From Candidatus Onthocola stercoravium (lineage in GTDB: Bacteria > Bacillota_I > Bacilli_A > RF39 > UBA660): DNA of 32,197 nucleotides. Below the pieces are notes generated by a model that made no database searches, had not been told where the DNA came from, and was given only the letters and a program-made list of their open reading frames with translations. Both the position numbers and the translations under genes were made by a program. The stretch lies in the NCBI GenBank assembly GCA_018711775.1, contig DVHV01000059.1, positions 1 to 32,197 on the forward strand. The letters run 5' to 3'. Each line of letters starts with the position of its first letter. Position 1 is the stretch's first letter. Shown here in pieces: positions 23,585-30,795 of the stretch.

Positions 23585-25090
23585 ATGAAAATGAAATTGA
23601 TGTTAATAACTAGTTGGTTATTAACAATTATTTTAGGTGCATACGTAATTTATTCAAATGATGACAAAGAAATATTAACTAGTGAAGAACCAAAGCAAAT
23701 AAAAAACGAAGGCTTAACTATGATGCTTGAAACTGAGGTCGGCAGTGGGGAATATGTTGTATCAAATGATACTACATGGCCACAAGATGGGTATATTTTT
23801 AACTATGATTTATCAGGTTGTGAAAATGGTGGAACATTATCATGGAATAGTGAGACTAATAGAGTTGTTATGCAAACTACTAGTAGTGATAAATGTTACG
23901 TCTATTTTGATAAGTACACATCAGTAATAATTAATAGTGTAAGTGCAAGCGATATATCAAATAGTAGTATCACTTTAACAGTAAATGCAACAGCAGGTGA
24001 AAATCCAATTCAAACATACTACTATAGTAATAATGGTGGAAGTAGTTGGGTAAATAGTACAAGTAATACATATACATTTAGTGGACTAGAAATGGAAACT
24101 GAATATGATTTTAGAGTATATGTAATGGATAGTAATGGGGTAAGTTCAGAAAAATATAGTTTACAAGTAACAACTGAATCAATAGTATATTTAGCAAATT
24201 ATATAAAAAGTTTATACACAAGTGATGGAGCAAATGGAATATATTTACATGATGGCATTGGAAGTTATACAAATGCAAATTTAGAAGCAGGAGATAACTC
24301 ATATAGATATGCAGGCGCCAATCCGAATAATTATGTGTGTTTTGGAACAGATATTACACCATGTCCAAATGATAATTTATATAGGATAATTGGAATATTT
24401 GGAGACCAAGTCAAACTAATAAAGCATGATTATGCAACAAGTGCATTATTAGGAACAACTGGAGATTATTCAGGAAATATATATACTGATTGGTGGAATA
24501 TTGAGTCACGTTATTACAAAGGAAGTTTAGAGCAATCATCATTATATTTATATTATTGGAATGTAAATGAAACAAATACATGGAGTGAAAGTCAATTAAA
24601 TACAGTGAATTTAAATACAAATTATGTAACCAGTATAGGAAGTAAATGGCTAAGTAAAATAGCAGAGCATACATGGGTAGTAGGAGGAACAGTAAATGCA
24701 AATGTATATAGCAGCCCAGTAAAAACAGCCCATACATATGAAGTAGGAGCAAGTGCAGCAGATACAACATATAATGCAAAAATAGGATTAATGTATACAA
24801 GTGATTATGGATACGCCGCAAGTCCGGAAAACTGGAGTACAAATATGGAAGATTTAGATAACGATACAAATAGAAATAATAATTGGATGTTTATGGGATT
24901 ATACGAATGGACAATTACCCGCATTTCAGACTTATCAGGGCAAGCATTTATTGTGTTCGATTCCGGTAGGGTGGTTAACGCCCCTGTCTACTATGTCAAC
25001 GCTGAGGTAAGAGCATCCTTCTACCTAAATCCTGATGTAGCATACGTCTCTGGTGATGGAACAATTTCTAATCCTTATCGCATAAATTAA
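23585..25090 (+). CDS. Exported multi-domain surface protein with atypical C-terminus
   Basis: 501 aa. N-terminal signal or anchor segment (LMLITSWLLTIILGAYVIYS), then a module with GYIFNYDLSGCENGG and SDKCYVYFDKY that recurs in surface proteins of gut Firmicutes. A fibronectin-III-like domain follows (about 115-200, ITLTVNATAGENPIQTYYY and YDFRVYVMDSNGVSS), then a Tyr/Asn/Ser-rich domain (about 200-440) and a C-terminal block (SGRVVNAPVYYVNAEVRASF, then GDGTISNPYRIN). No catalytic motif. The first 1300 bases use A-rich codons (ATA, AGT, GGA); the last 170 use GCC, AAC, CCC and TAC, and 24961-25020 reaches about 52% GC against 20-33% just before. That suggests the end was acquired or exchanged separately. 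Ribosome binding site AAAGGAG. Confidence 0.75.
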   Translation: MKMKLMLITSWLLTIILGAYVIYSNDDKEILTSEEPKQIKNEGLTMMLETEVGSGEYVVSNDTTWPQDGYIFNYDLSGCENGGTLSWNSETNRVVMQTTSSDKCYVYFDKYTSVIINSVSASDISNSSITLTVNATAGENPIQTYYYSNNGGSSWVNSTSNTYTFSGLEMETEYDFRVYVMDSNGVSSEKYSLQVTTESIVYLANYIKSLYTSDGANGIYLHDGIGSYTNANLEAGDNSYRYAGANPNNYVCFGTDITPCPNDNLYRIIGIFGDQVKLIKHDYATSALLGTTGDYSGNIYTDWWNIESRYYKGSLEQSSLYLYYWNVNETNTWSESQLNTVNLNTNYVTSIGSKWLSKIAEHTWVVGGTVNANVYSSPVKTAHTYEVGASAADTTYNAKIGLMYTSDYGYAASPENWSTNMEDLDNDTNRNNNWMFMGLYEWTITRISDLSGQAFIVFDSGRVVNAPVYYVNAEVRASFYLNPDVAYVSGDGTISNPYRIN

Positions 25091-25119
25091 TAGACATAGT
25101 TTAAATTATGGCTATTTTT
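25089..25119 (+). terminator. Terminator after surface-protein gene
   Basis: AATAGACATA (25089-25098) pairs with TATGGCTATT (25107-25116) with one mismatch, 8-base loop, then T. It overlaps the stop codon. Confidence 0.7.
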
Positions 25120-25162
25120 CTTGCTTCGACAAAAATCGACAAAATAAGACCCAGTCAACTAC

Positions 25163-25191
25163 TTTTCACCAAAATATATTTGTGGTATAAT
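25163..25191 (+). promoter_or_regulatory. Promoter of the TetR-hydrogenase-ART operon
   Basis: TTTTCA (25163-25168), 17-base spacer, TATAAT (25186-25191) preceded by TGG, an extended -10. Upstream, TCGACAAAA occurs twice in a row (from about 25126), a possible regulator site. Confidence 0.7.
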
Positions 25192-25238
25192 AGAAACATA
25201 AGTTACCATGATGCTTATTTTAGAGGGAGAGTGATAAT

Positions 25239-25796
25239 ATGCCAGCAATCAAAGAACTTAATAAAGACCATATTGTTAAGGTCGCTGTAAAAATGGTAAA
25301 TGATAAAGGATGGGATAGCGTAAATGCTAGAAGTCTTGCCTCGGCCTTAAAAGTCTCTACTAAACCACTTTATCGTATTTATAAAAATATGGATGAAATA
25401 AAAGAAGATATTTATAAAGAAATATCTCATCAATATGATGAATTTATCACTAGCCGAGTTGATAATAAAAAAGCATTAATTACTTTATGTATTGCTTATG
25501 TTGAATTTGCTCAAGAATATAAAAATTTATTTATTAGTTTATTTCTAAGCAACAACTTGAAATGGAAAAGTTTAGAAAACGTTTTAGATGAAAAATGGAA
25601 TCAATCAACAATTATCAATTTAGTTAATAAACATGGTTATAGTTTTGAAGAAGCTAAAAACTTATTTATGAATATGTGGCTATATGCAAATGGCCTAGCA
25701 ACTCTTATTGCAACTAATGAAATAAAAATTGATGAAAAGGAGATTTTAGTTAGACTAGTAAAGACTTATAAAGTTTTAACCCGGAGTGAACAATGA
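25239..25796 (+). CDS. TetR-family regulator
   Basis: 185 aa. N-terminal TetR helix-turn-helix: HIVKVAVKMVNDKGWDSVNA then RSLASALKVSTKPLYRIYKN, where Tyr/Phe normally seen as LYxHF is LYRIY. The C-terminal all-helical ligand domain (about 70-185) contains FAQEYKNLFISLFLS and FMNMWLYANGLATLIATNE; ligand unknown. ATG 25239 follows GAGGGAG. The stop overlaps the ATG of the hydrogenase-like gene (ATGA, 25793-25796). Being first gene of the operon, it most likely controls the operon itself. Confidence 0.87.
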   Translation: MPAIKELNKDHIVKVAVKMVNDKGWDSVNARSLASALKVSTKPLYRIYKNMDEIKEDIYKEISHQYDEFITSRVDNKKALITLCIAYVEFAQEYKNLFISLFLSNNLKWKSLENVLDEKWNQSTIINLVNKHGYSFEEAKNLFMNMWLYANGLATLIATNEIKIDEKEILVRLVKTYKVLTRSEQ

Positions 25797-27019
25797 ATCG
25801 AGTAGAAGTAAAAGAAGATAATTTATGTTTAAATCGTATCGAAGAAAAGTGTATTAACTGCGGAATGTGTTTAAAAACATGTAAAAGCATTAATGGTTTT
25901 GAAAATGATTGTATTAACTGCGGGCAATGTATTTTGACTTGCCCAAGTGGTGCTTTAACTCCCAAGTATGATTATCAAAAAGTCTTAAATTTTATAAATG
26001 ACACCGACTATACTGTTGTTGTTTTTACAGCCCCAGCAGTACGTGTTGCTATTGGTGATGCTTTTGGTTTTCCTCCAGGATCATTTTTGGAAGGAAAAAT
26101 GGTTAGTGCTTTAAAACAAATTGGTTTTGATTTTGTTTTTGATACAACTTTTGGTGCTGATTTAACAATTATGGAAGAAGCAAGCGAATTATTAACAAGA
26201 ATTCAAAATAAAAATCTGCCGATGTTTACAAGTTGTTGCCCATCTTGGGTTTTATACACTGAAAAATATCATCCCGAACTTGTTAAAAATTTAAGTACAT
26301 GTAAAAGCCCTATTGCTATGCAAGGGGCAATGATTAAATCATATTTTGCTGAAATGTATGAAATACATAAAGAAAAAATAATTTCCGTTTCCCTAACTCC
26401 ATGCATTTCTAAAAAATATGAAAGAAGTCTATACCCTGATACCGACTATGTAATCACAACTAGTGAACTTATATTAATGATTCAGGAATTAGGAATAGAT
26501 TTTCAAAACTTAGAAGATGCAGCTTTTGATAAATTGTTAGGAAAAGGTTCTGGTGGTGGCCTCATATTTGGTGTATCTGGTGGTGTAATGGAATCCATTT
26601 TAAGAACGGCTTATTACATGGTTAATAAAGAAAAGGCTCCCGAACAATTTTATGAATTTTTAGAAATTCGCGGCGAAAAAGATATAAAAGAAGCCATAGT
26701 TGATATGAAAGAATTTAAGTTGAAAATCGCTGTTGTTAACAAAGTATCAACAATTGAAAAAAATTATGACAAGTTAAAAAATTATGATTTCATTGAAGTT
26801 ATGTCTTGCCCTGGCGGCTGTATCGGCGGCGGCGGTCAACCTTTAGTAGCCATAAAAGATTTGCCTTCGATTCGTCAAGAAAGAATAAGTAGTATGTATC
26901 AAGATGATAAGAACTTAAAAATTAAAGAAAGTTATATGAACCCAGCAATTCGCGATGCCTATGATTGCTATATTAACAAACGAAGTGTCAAACTACATAC
27001 TAACCATAATAAAGAGTGA
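25793..27019 (+). CDS. [FeFe]-hydrogenase-like iron-sulfur protein
   Basis: 408 aa. Two N-terminal 4Fe-4S ferredoxin motifs: Cys20/23/26/30 and Cys40/43/46/50, the latter followed by Pro. H-cluster motifs: L1 TSCCPSW (146-152), L2 TPCISKKYE (202-210) and L3 EVMSCPGGCIGGGGQP (335-350). All four cluster cysteines (149, 204, 339, 343) and the proton-relay Cys148 are present; the Met usual before PC in L2 is Thr. It is therefore probably able to hold an H-cluster and make, use or sense H2, if HydE/F/G maturases exist elsewhere; none is here. Short length without extra clusters fits monomeric or sensory-type enzymes. Coupled to TetR upstream and, by TGATG, to an ADP-ribosyltransferase gene. Confidence 0.88.
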   Translation: MNRVEVKEDNLCLNRIEEKCINCGMCLKTCKSINGFENDCINCGQCILTCPSGALTPKYDYQKVLNFINDTDYTVVVFTAPAVRVAIGDAFGFPPGSFLEGKMVSALKQIGFDFVFDTTFGADLTIMEEASELLTRIQNKNLPMFTSCCPSWVLYTEKYHPELVKNLSTCKSPIAMQGAMIKSYFAEMYEIHKEKIISVSLTPCISKKYERSLYPDTDYVITTSELILMIQELGIDFQNLEDAAFDKLLGKGSGGGLIFGVSGGVMESILRTAYYMVNKEKAPEQFYEFLEIRGEKDIKEAIVDMKEFKLKIAVVNKVSTIEKNYDKLKNYDFIEVMSCPGGCIGGGGQPLVAIKDLPSIRQERISSMYQDDKNLKIKESYMNPAIRDAYDCYINKRSVKLHTNHNKE

Positions 27020-27024
27020 TGCTG

Positions 27025-27819
27025 ATGGAAAAAGGAACAAATTGTGATATAAAGTATTTACTAAATTATATTGGTTTACCTAAAAAGCAAGAAATAGAAA
27101 CTTATATAACGGAATCTCTGTTAAAAGATTATATGAAATTTTTTAATGAAAAAGAAATTGCTAATACTCTAGGTAGTATTGTTTTAGAATACCTAAATAA
27201 ATTAAATCTTGAAGAAGCAACTGACTTACGTAGTTATACGGGATATCAATTTCGCAATATCAATGCAATCCTTAGAAATAATTGGAACTATGAAGTAAAT
27301 GGCAAATTAACTCCAGAATTAAAAGAAGAATATTGTTTATTAGCCGAAAAAATTCAAAGAGCCCTTAATAAAGCCCCAGAATTACCAATTGGTATTAAAG
27401 TATATCGGGGAGTAAGCATCCAAACCTTTCACTCTTATGGTATTTTTTCTTTAGCAGATTTAGTTCACTTAAATAATCAGTTTTTTTATGAAGCGGGATT
27501 TACTAGCACAAGTTTAATAGAAAACCAAAGTTTTTATTATAAAAATCCTTATACTTTAACTGGTAAACCCAACATTTTAATAGAATATTTAATTCCTGAA
27601 CATAGTGATGATGGCATAATCCTTTTAGATGAATCTATTAGTTATTCTGCTAATCAAGCCGAATTCTTAATTAGAGATTCTAGTTTATTTAAAGTTATAG
27701 ATGTAAAAGTTGATGAAACAAAAAATGTTGCTTTTCTAAAAATGCTATTGGTTCCAGAAAGAATATGGAATCTTCAAGATTATGAAAACGAAAGAAATCA
27801 ATCAACAATTCAAAAATAA
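27025..27819 (+). CDS. ADP-ribosyltransferase, R-S-E type (C3-like)
   Basis: 264 aa. The C-terminal half carries the mono-ADP-ribosyltransferase pattern in order: region 1 Arg118 in VYRGV, region 2 FTSTS (149-153), region 3 ANQAEFLI with Gln201 and catalytic Glu203. Q-x-E rather than E-x-E resembles C3-type enzymes, which modify Asn or Gln, or act on other small targets; the target here is unknown. The N-terminal half is helical (about 1-100, ESLLKDYMKFFNEKE and LRSYTGYQFRNINAILR), like the accessory domain of VIP2/phage ARTs. No signal peptide, so it probably acts inside the cell or is delivered. ATG 27025 is favoured by AAAGAG 8 bases upstream; ATG 27019 overlapping the previous stop is the alternative. 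Confidence 0.82.
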   Translation: MEKGTNCDIKYLLNYIGLPKKQEIETYITESLLKDYMKFFNEKEIANTLGSIVLEYLNKLNLEEATDLRSYTGYQFRNINAILRNNWNYEVNGKLTPELKEEYCLLAEKIQRALNKAPELPIGIKVYRGVSIQTFHSYGIFSLADLVHLNNQFFYEAGFTSTSLIENQSFYYKNPYTLTGKPNILIEYLIPEHSDDGIILLDESISYSANQAEFLIRDSSLFKVIDVKVDETKNVAFLKMLLVPERIWNLQDYENERNQSTIQK

Positions 27820-27852
27820 CTCCCTTTTCACTAATTATTTCATTATCAAATC

Positions 27853-27881
27853 TTTACAAATAACGACAAAAAAAGTATAAT
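27853..27881 (+). promoter_or_regulatory. Promoter of the thioredoxin-like gene
   Basis: TTTACA (27853-27858), 17-base spacer, TATAAT (27876-27881), followed closely by AAGGAGGG and the ATG at 27900. Confidence 0.82.
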
Positions 27882-27899
27882 TGAGACTAAGGAGGGAAA

Positions 27900-28505
27900 A
27901 TGAAAAAAGTAATTTTAGGTTTTCTTGTAGCATTAAGTCTATTTGTAATGCCAGGTGTTAAGGCTGATGAAGATTTACCAGTAATAACTGATCATGAAAA
28001 AGTAACAGTTTACCTATTCCGAAGCAGTAGCTGTGGACATTGTCATGATTTTCTAGAATATTTTGCTCAAAATTATTATAAGTATCAAGATTATTTTGAA
28101 ATAGTAAGTTTTGAAGTAAGCGATGGCGAAAATTATGAATTAATGTCAGCAGTTAAAGAAAGAATGGGTGCTGATGTAGATGGTAGAATTCCTTATATTG
28201 TTATTGGTAACAGTTTTGACCAATTAGGTTTTGATACAGATGGTCAAGAAATTATTGATGAGGCTTTAGCAGCATATCAAGATGAATCATACCAAGATTA
28301 TGTTGGCTCTATAATTGAAGAAGAAGGATATGAACCTTCTGATGAAACTCTTGAAGAAGCAGCAGAAAGTCTTGGAATAAACGTAGTTGGCTTAAACGGT
28401 GAAGACCCTGAGGCTGGTTTAAGTGATGGTGCAATAGTTGCTATAATATTTGGTATTCTTATTCTTGGATTTGGTGGTTTAGTACTTTATTCAAGAAAGA
28501 AATAA
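27900..28505 (+). CDS. Exported membrane-tethered thioredoxin-like protein
   Basis: 201 aa. Signal peptide (MKKVILGFLVALSLFVMPG, likely cut near VKA-DE). A thioredoxin-fold domain follows with active site CGHC at 45-48 (YLFRSSSCGHCHDFLEYF), the protein-disulfide-isomerase form of CxxC, and the cis-Pro region RIPYIVIG. An acidic linker (SIIEEEGYEPSDETLEEAAE) then leads to a C-terminal TM helix (AIVAIIFGILILGFGGLVLY) and a basic stop-transfer tail SRKK. It should act outside the membrane on disulfides or redox balance. The tail resembles a sortase-style end, but no LPxTG-like motif is present, so it is held by the TM helix. Alone between its promoter and terminator. Confidence 0.87.
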   Translation: MKKVILGFLVALSLFVMPGVKADEDLPVITDHEKVTVYLFRSSSCGHCHDFLEYFAQNYYKYQDYFEIVSFEVSDGENYELMSAVKERMGADVDGRIPYIVIGNSFDQLGFDTDGQEIIDEALAAYQDESYQDYVGSIIEEEGYEPSDETLEEAAESLGINVVGLNGEDPEAGLSDGAIVAIIFGILILGFGGLVLYSRKK

Positions 28506-28508
28506 TTT

Positions 28509-28534
28509 AGATTGCATAAGCAATCTTTTATTTT
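28509..28534 (+). terminator. Terminator after thioredoxin-like gene
   Basis: AGATTGC (28509-28515), loop ATAA, GCAATCT (28520-28526), then TTTATTTT. It may also stop the minus-strand transcript arriving from 28537. Confidence 0.85.
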
Positions 28535-28536
28535 GC

Positions 28537-28655
28537 AGAACAAAAGCCAAACAAGTTTGGCGCCTTGCATCACTACAAGGTATTTCTACTTCACTGGACT
28601 CTTTGAGCCCTCCATAGACCAACTTCGGATGGTCGCCACCCTACTATTTTGTTCT
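28537..28655 (-). ncRNA. Omega-RNA-like structured element (IS605 right-end relic)
   Basis: Read on the minus strand, AGAACAAAA (28655-28647) pairs with TTTTGTTCT (28545-28537) and encloses four hairpins in a row: GACCA/TGGTC, GGGCTC/GAGTCC, CCTTG/CAAGG and GCCAAAC/GTTTGGC. The second stem has a G-U pair on the minus strand but an A-C mismatch on the plus strand, so minus is the RNA strand. Conserved phrases GGTCTATGGA and GTGAAGTAGAAAT, in this order before a stem-loop, resemble the right-end RNA scaffold of IS200/IS605 tnpB elements (omega RNA), recalled by pattern. No tnpB frame remains next to it. A consensus promoter points at it from 28778. Confidence 0.6.
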
Positions 28656-28749
28656 ATTGTTTATAAATTTTTTATCAAGTTAACAATTATTACTTAGACT
28701 ATTAAGTATCTCATCTATATTTTCTTCACCCCCTTTAGTTGATAAATTA

Positions 28750-28778
28750 ATTATACCAAACAAATGTGTGCGTATCAA
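28750..28778 (-). promoter_or_regulatory. Orphan minus-strand promoter facing the structured element
   Basis: On the minus strand TTGATA (28778-28773), 17-base spacer, TATAAT (28755-28750), with TGG before the -10. Downstream is AAAGGGGGTGA, like a strong ribosome binding site, but the frames behind it close quickly (one runs about 15 codons to a TAA, without an ATG). The transcript would continue into 28655-28537. Apart from this promoter I see nothing in 28656-28817. Confidence 0.65.
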
Positions 28779-28817
28779 TTGCTTTTTATTAATTAAAGCA
28801 AATTCCTATAAGATAAA

Positions 28818-28846
28818 AAACCATTAGCCAATAAAACTAATGGTTT
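28818..28846. terminator. Terminator of the Ig-like protein gene
   Basis: AAACCATTAG (28818-28827), 9-base loop, CTAATGGTTT (28837-28846). On the minus strand it is followed by TTTTTT-type tail and lies just after the stop codon of the minus gene. Confidence 0.88.
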
Positions 28847-28860
28847 AATTTTGGATTAGA

Positions 28861-29886
28861 CTAACTTAAATTATATTTATTTAATGAATAAATTCTTTCT
28901 CCATCAGTATTAATATAATAATTTGCAATTTCTTCTATTGTACCATCATTATATTCAATATTTATTTGTTGTTGTATTGTATAGCCAACTATTCCAGTGC
29001 CAGCTATGTTTAATACTGGAGTTATAAGTTGGTTAAAATGAATTAATTTTACATTTGAAATATTTAACTTATTTATTTCTTTTCGTATTTGTTCAGTATC
29101 ACTTTTTACTAGTTCGTGAGCTGGAGCAGTTACTTGATCATTATAATATAAATTTAAGTCTAAAGCACAACCATTTTGAGTTACATTAACACCAAGAATG
29201 TATGTATTAGAATCGTATTCGGAATTTCCAAAGTTACAATAAGTAGGTGGTTCGTTTTCGCCAGATTCACCAATTGTTAATTGAGCAGTCATTGGAGAAG
29301 TTGCGTTTCCTGAAGAATCACTAGCAACAATTTGAACTGAATATACACCTTCTTCCGTAAAAGAACTATAATCTAATGTATTACCATCTTGATCCATTCC
29401 TAATTCATAAAATTCAATAGTACAATCTTCACCACTATTATCTGTACAGCTTTCTACAAAGTCCTTGGCATCATAACTTTCTCCAACAGCAACATTATAG
29501 TTTTTAACATTTAGCACTGGAGTCTCAGTATCAACAACCGTTAAAGTAGATGTATAGGTATTTCCATAAATTTCTATGTCAACAACATAATTCCCCACTT
29601 TGCTTAAATCGACATTTTCAAAGGATACGTCAATTTCTTCTTCGCTAACATTTTGTAGTTCAGCAAAAAATAGAGTCTTATCAGGAATTTCACTATTAAT
29701 TTCTACTGTAACAACATCTCTTATTTCAATAATAGGATCAGGGGTAGAAGTTGATCCATTAGAAAAAACAACAACCATTATCACACAAATAAAAATCAAT
29801 AAAATGCAAGCTCCAACAATAACATAAGCTACCATAGACTTATTAGAAGAACCTTTTACCTTCTGATTAAAAAATTTCCCTGCCAA
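28861..29886 (-). CDS. Membrane-anchored protein with Ig-like domains
   Basis: 341 aa. TTG start (plus positions 29884-29886) behind GAGGAGG at 29894-29900. A short cytosolic part (MAGKFFNQKVKGSSNK) is followed by one TM helix (about 19-42, VAYVIVGACILLIFICVIMV) and a large outside part. The first two outside units (about 50-110 and 115-205) look like bacterial Ig-like/DUF5011 domains: YVVDIEIYGNTYTSTLTVVD, then ETPVLNVKNYNVAVGESYDA and GVYSVQIVASDSSGNATSP. The last part (215-341) is a separate alpha/beta-like domain with Cys217 and Cys239 that could bridge. No catalytic motif; a surface binding or structural role is inferred. A promoter probably lies in 29905-29935 (TTGGAA-17-TAATAT on minus). 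Confidence 0.72.
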   Translation of the reverse strand: MAGKFFNQKVKGSSNKSMVAYVIVGACILLIFICVIMVVVFSNGSTSTPDPIIEIRDVVTVEINSEIPDKTLFFAELQNVSEEEIDVSFENVDLSKVGNYVVDIEIYGNTYTSTLTVVDTETPVLNVKNYNVAVGESYDAKDFVESCTDNSGEDCTIEFYELGMDQDGNTLDYSSFTEEGVYSVQIVASDSSGNATSPMTAQLTIGESGENEPPTYCNFGNSEYDSNTYILGVNVTQNGCALDLNLYYNDQVTAPAHELVKSDTEQIRKEINKLNISNVKLIHFNQLITPVLNIAGTGIVGYTIQQQINIEYNDGTIEEIANYYINTDGERIYSLNKYNLS

Positions 29887-29939
29887 AGTAATTCCTCCTC
29901 ATCTTTATAATAATATTAACATATTTTGAGAATAGTTCC

Positions 29940-29960
29940 AATACTTAAAATGTAAGTATT
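29940..29960. repeat. Perfect 8-base inverted repeat
   Basis: AATACTTA-AAATG-TAAGTATT between the divergent Ig-like gene and rplK. It lies just upstream of the -35 of the minus-strand gene and could be an operator; no binding protein can be named. Confidence 0.4.
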
Positions 29961-30003
29961 CTTAAATTGAAAGGATTTTTTTTAGAAAAGAAACGTAAAA
30001 TCC

Positions 30004-30032
30004 TTGTAAAATTGCAGAATTTATGGTAATAT
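30004..30032 (+). promoter_or_regulatory. Promoter of rplK-rplA
   Basis: TTGTAA (30004-30009), 17-base spacer, TAATAT (30027-30032) preceded by TGG. The leader to the rplK start would be about 100 bases. Confidence 0.55.
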
Positions 30033-30067
30033 CATAAATGCAAGTTTATATTTTTAATATAATTTGT

Positions 30068-30108
30068 TAAGTGGAGGGGACATTTGCGGACTTGCCCATT
30101 ACCACTTA
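30068..30108 (+). promoter_or_regulatory. rplK leader hairpin, possible L1-binding autoregulatory site
   Basis: TAAGTGG (30068-30074) pairs with CCACTTA (30102-30108); inside, GGG (30077-30079) pairs with CCC (30095-30097), leaving an asymmetric internal loop (AG on one side, ATTA on the other). Two helices around an asymmetric loop is the general shape of L1-binding sites on rRNA and on L11-L1 operon leaders (established for E. coli). The assignment is inference. Confidence 0.45.
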
Positions 30109-30136
30109 CGCGAAAAAATTTTTAGGAGGTGTTTTC

Positions 30137-30742
30137 GTGGCTAAAGAAGTCGTAAAGAAAATCAAATTACAAATTGAAGCTGGTAAAGCTACACCTGCAC
30201 CACCAGTTGGAACCGTTTTAGGACCTGCTGGAGTTAATCTAGGTGAATTTTGTACTAAGTTTAATGAAGCAACTCGTGATAAAATGGGTGATGTAATTCC
30301 TTGTGAAATCACAATTTATGATGATCGTTCATTTGATTTTGTTCTAAAAACTGCTCCAGCAGCATTCTTATTAAAAAAGGTTGCTAAAGTTAACAAGGGT
30401 AGTAAAAAAGGCGCTAATGAAATAGTTGCAACAATTTCTCAAAAAGATTTGAGAGATATAGCTGAAACAAAATTACCAGACCTAAATGCTTATGATGTAG
30501 ATGCTGCAATGAATATTATTGCTGGAACTGCTAGAAACATGGGTATTGCAGTAAAAGGTGTTAACGATGCTGAACTTGCTGAACAAGCAGCAGAAGCAGC
30601 TGAAGAAGAAAAAGAACAAGCAAAACGTGAAGCTGAACTTGCTGAACTTGAAGCTGAAGCAAAAGAAATGGCAGAAGCATCTAGTGTTGAAGTTCCAACT
30701 CACGATGATGAAGCAGAAGCTGAAGAAACAGAAGAAAATTAA
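30137..30742 (+). CDS. rplK: Ribosomal protein L11 with acidic C-terminal extension
   Basis: 201 aa. Residues 1-141 are ordinary L11, which binds the GTPase-centre region of 23S r[40 protein letters not shown] and the C-terminal RNA-binding domain ending [12 protein letters not shown]. Bacterial L11 normally stops about there. Here some 57 residues follow: a charged heptad-like helix rich in Ala, Glu and Lys ([20 protein letters not shown]) and an acidic end ([12 protein letters not shown]). GTG start 30137 behind AGGAGG 30124-30129; the frame open from 30071 runs through the leader hairpin and has no Shine-Dalgarno. Followed 53 bases later by rplA. Confidence 0.95.
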   Translation: MAKEVVKKIKLQIEAGKATPAPPVGTVLGPAGVNLGEFCTKFNEATRDKMGDVIPCEITIYDDRSFDFVLKTAPAAFLLKKVAKVNKGSKKGANEIVATISQKDLRDIAETKLPDLNAYDVDAAMNIIAGTARNMGIAVKGVNDAELAEQAAEAAEEEKEQAKREAELAELEAEAKEMAEASSVEVPTHDDEAEAEETEEN

Positions 30743-30795
30743 TTTAAAATTTATAAATTGTCCGCTTAATTAACCACAGTTAAGGAGGTAAAAAG

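Noticed and set aside
25108..25290. Open frame of 60 codons before the TetR gene
   Set aside because: It covers the TetR promoter and the terminator tail, has no Shine-Dalgarno and runs into the TetR coding region in another frame.
27900..28505. Sortase anchoring of the thioredoxin-like protein
   Set aside because: The TM helix and SRKK tail look like a sorting signal, but no LPxTG-like pentapeptide precedes the helix.
28512..28697. Open frame of 61 codons across the structured element
   Set aside because: It starts in the terminator of the thioredoxin-like gene and reads through the hairpins on the strand opposite to the likely RNA; no ribosome binding site.
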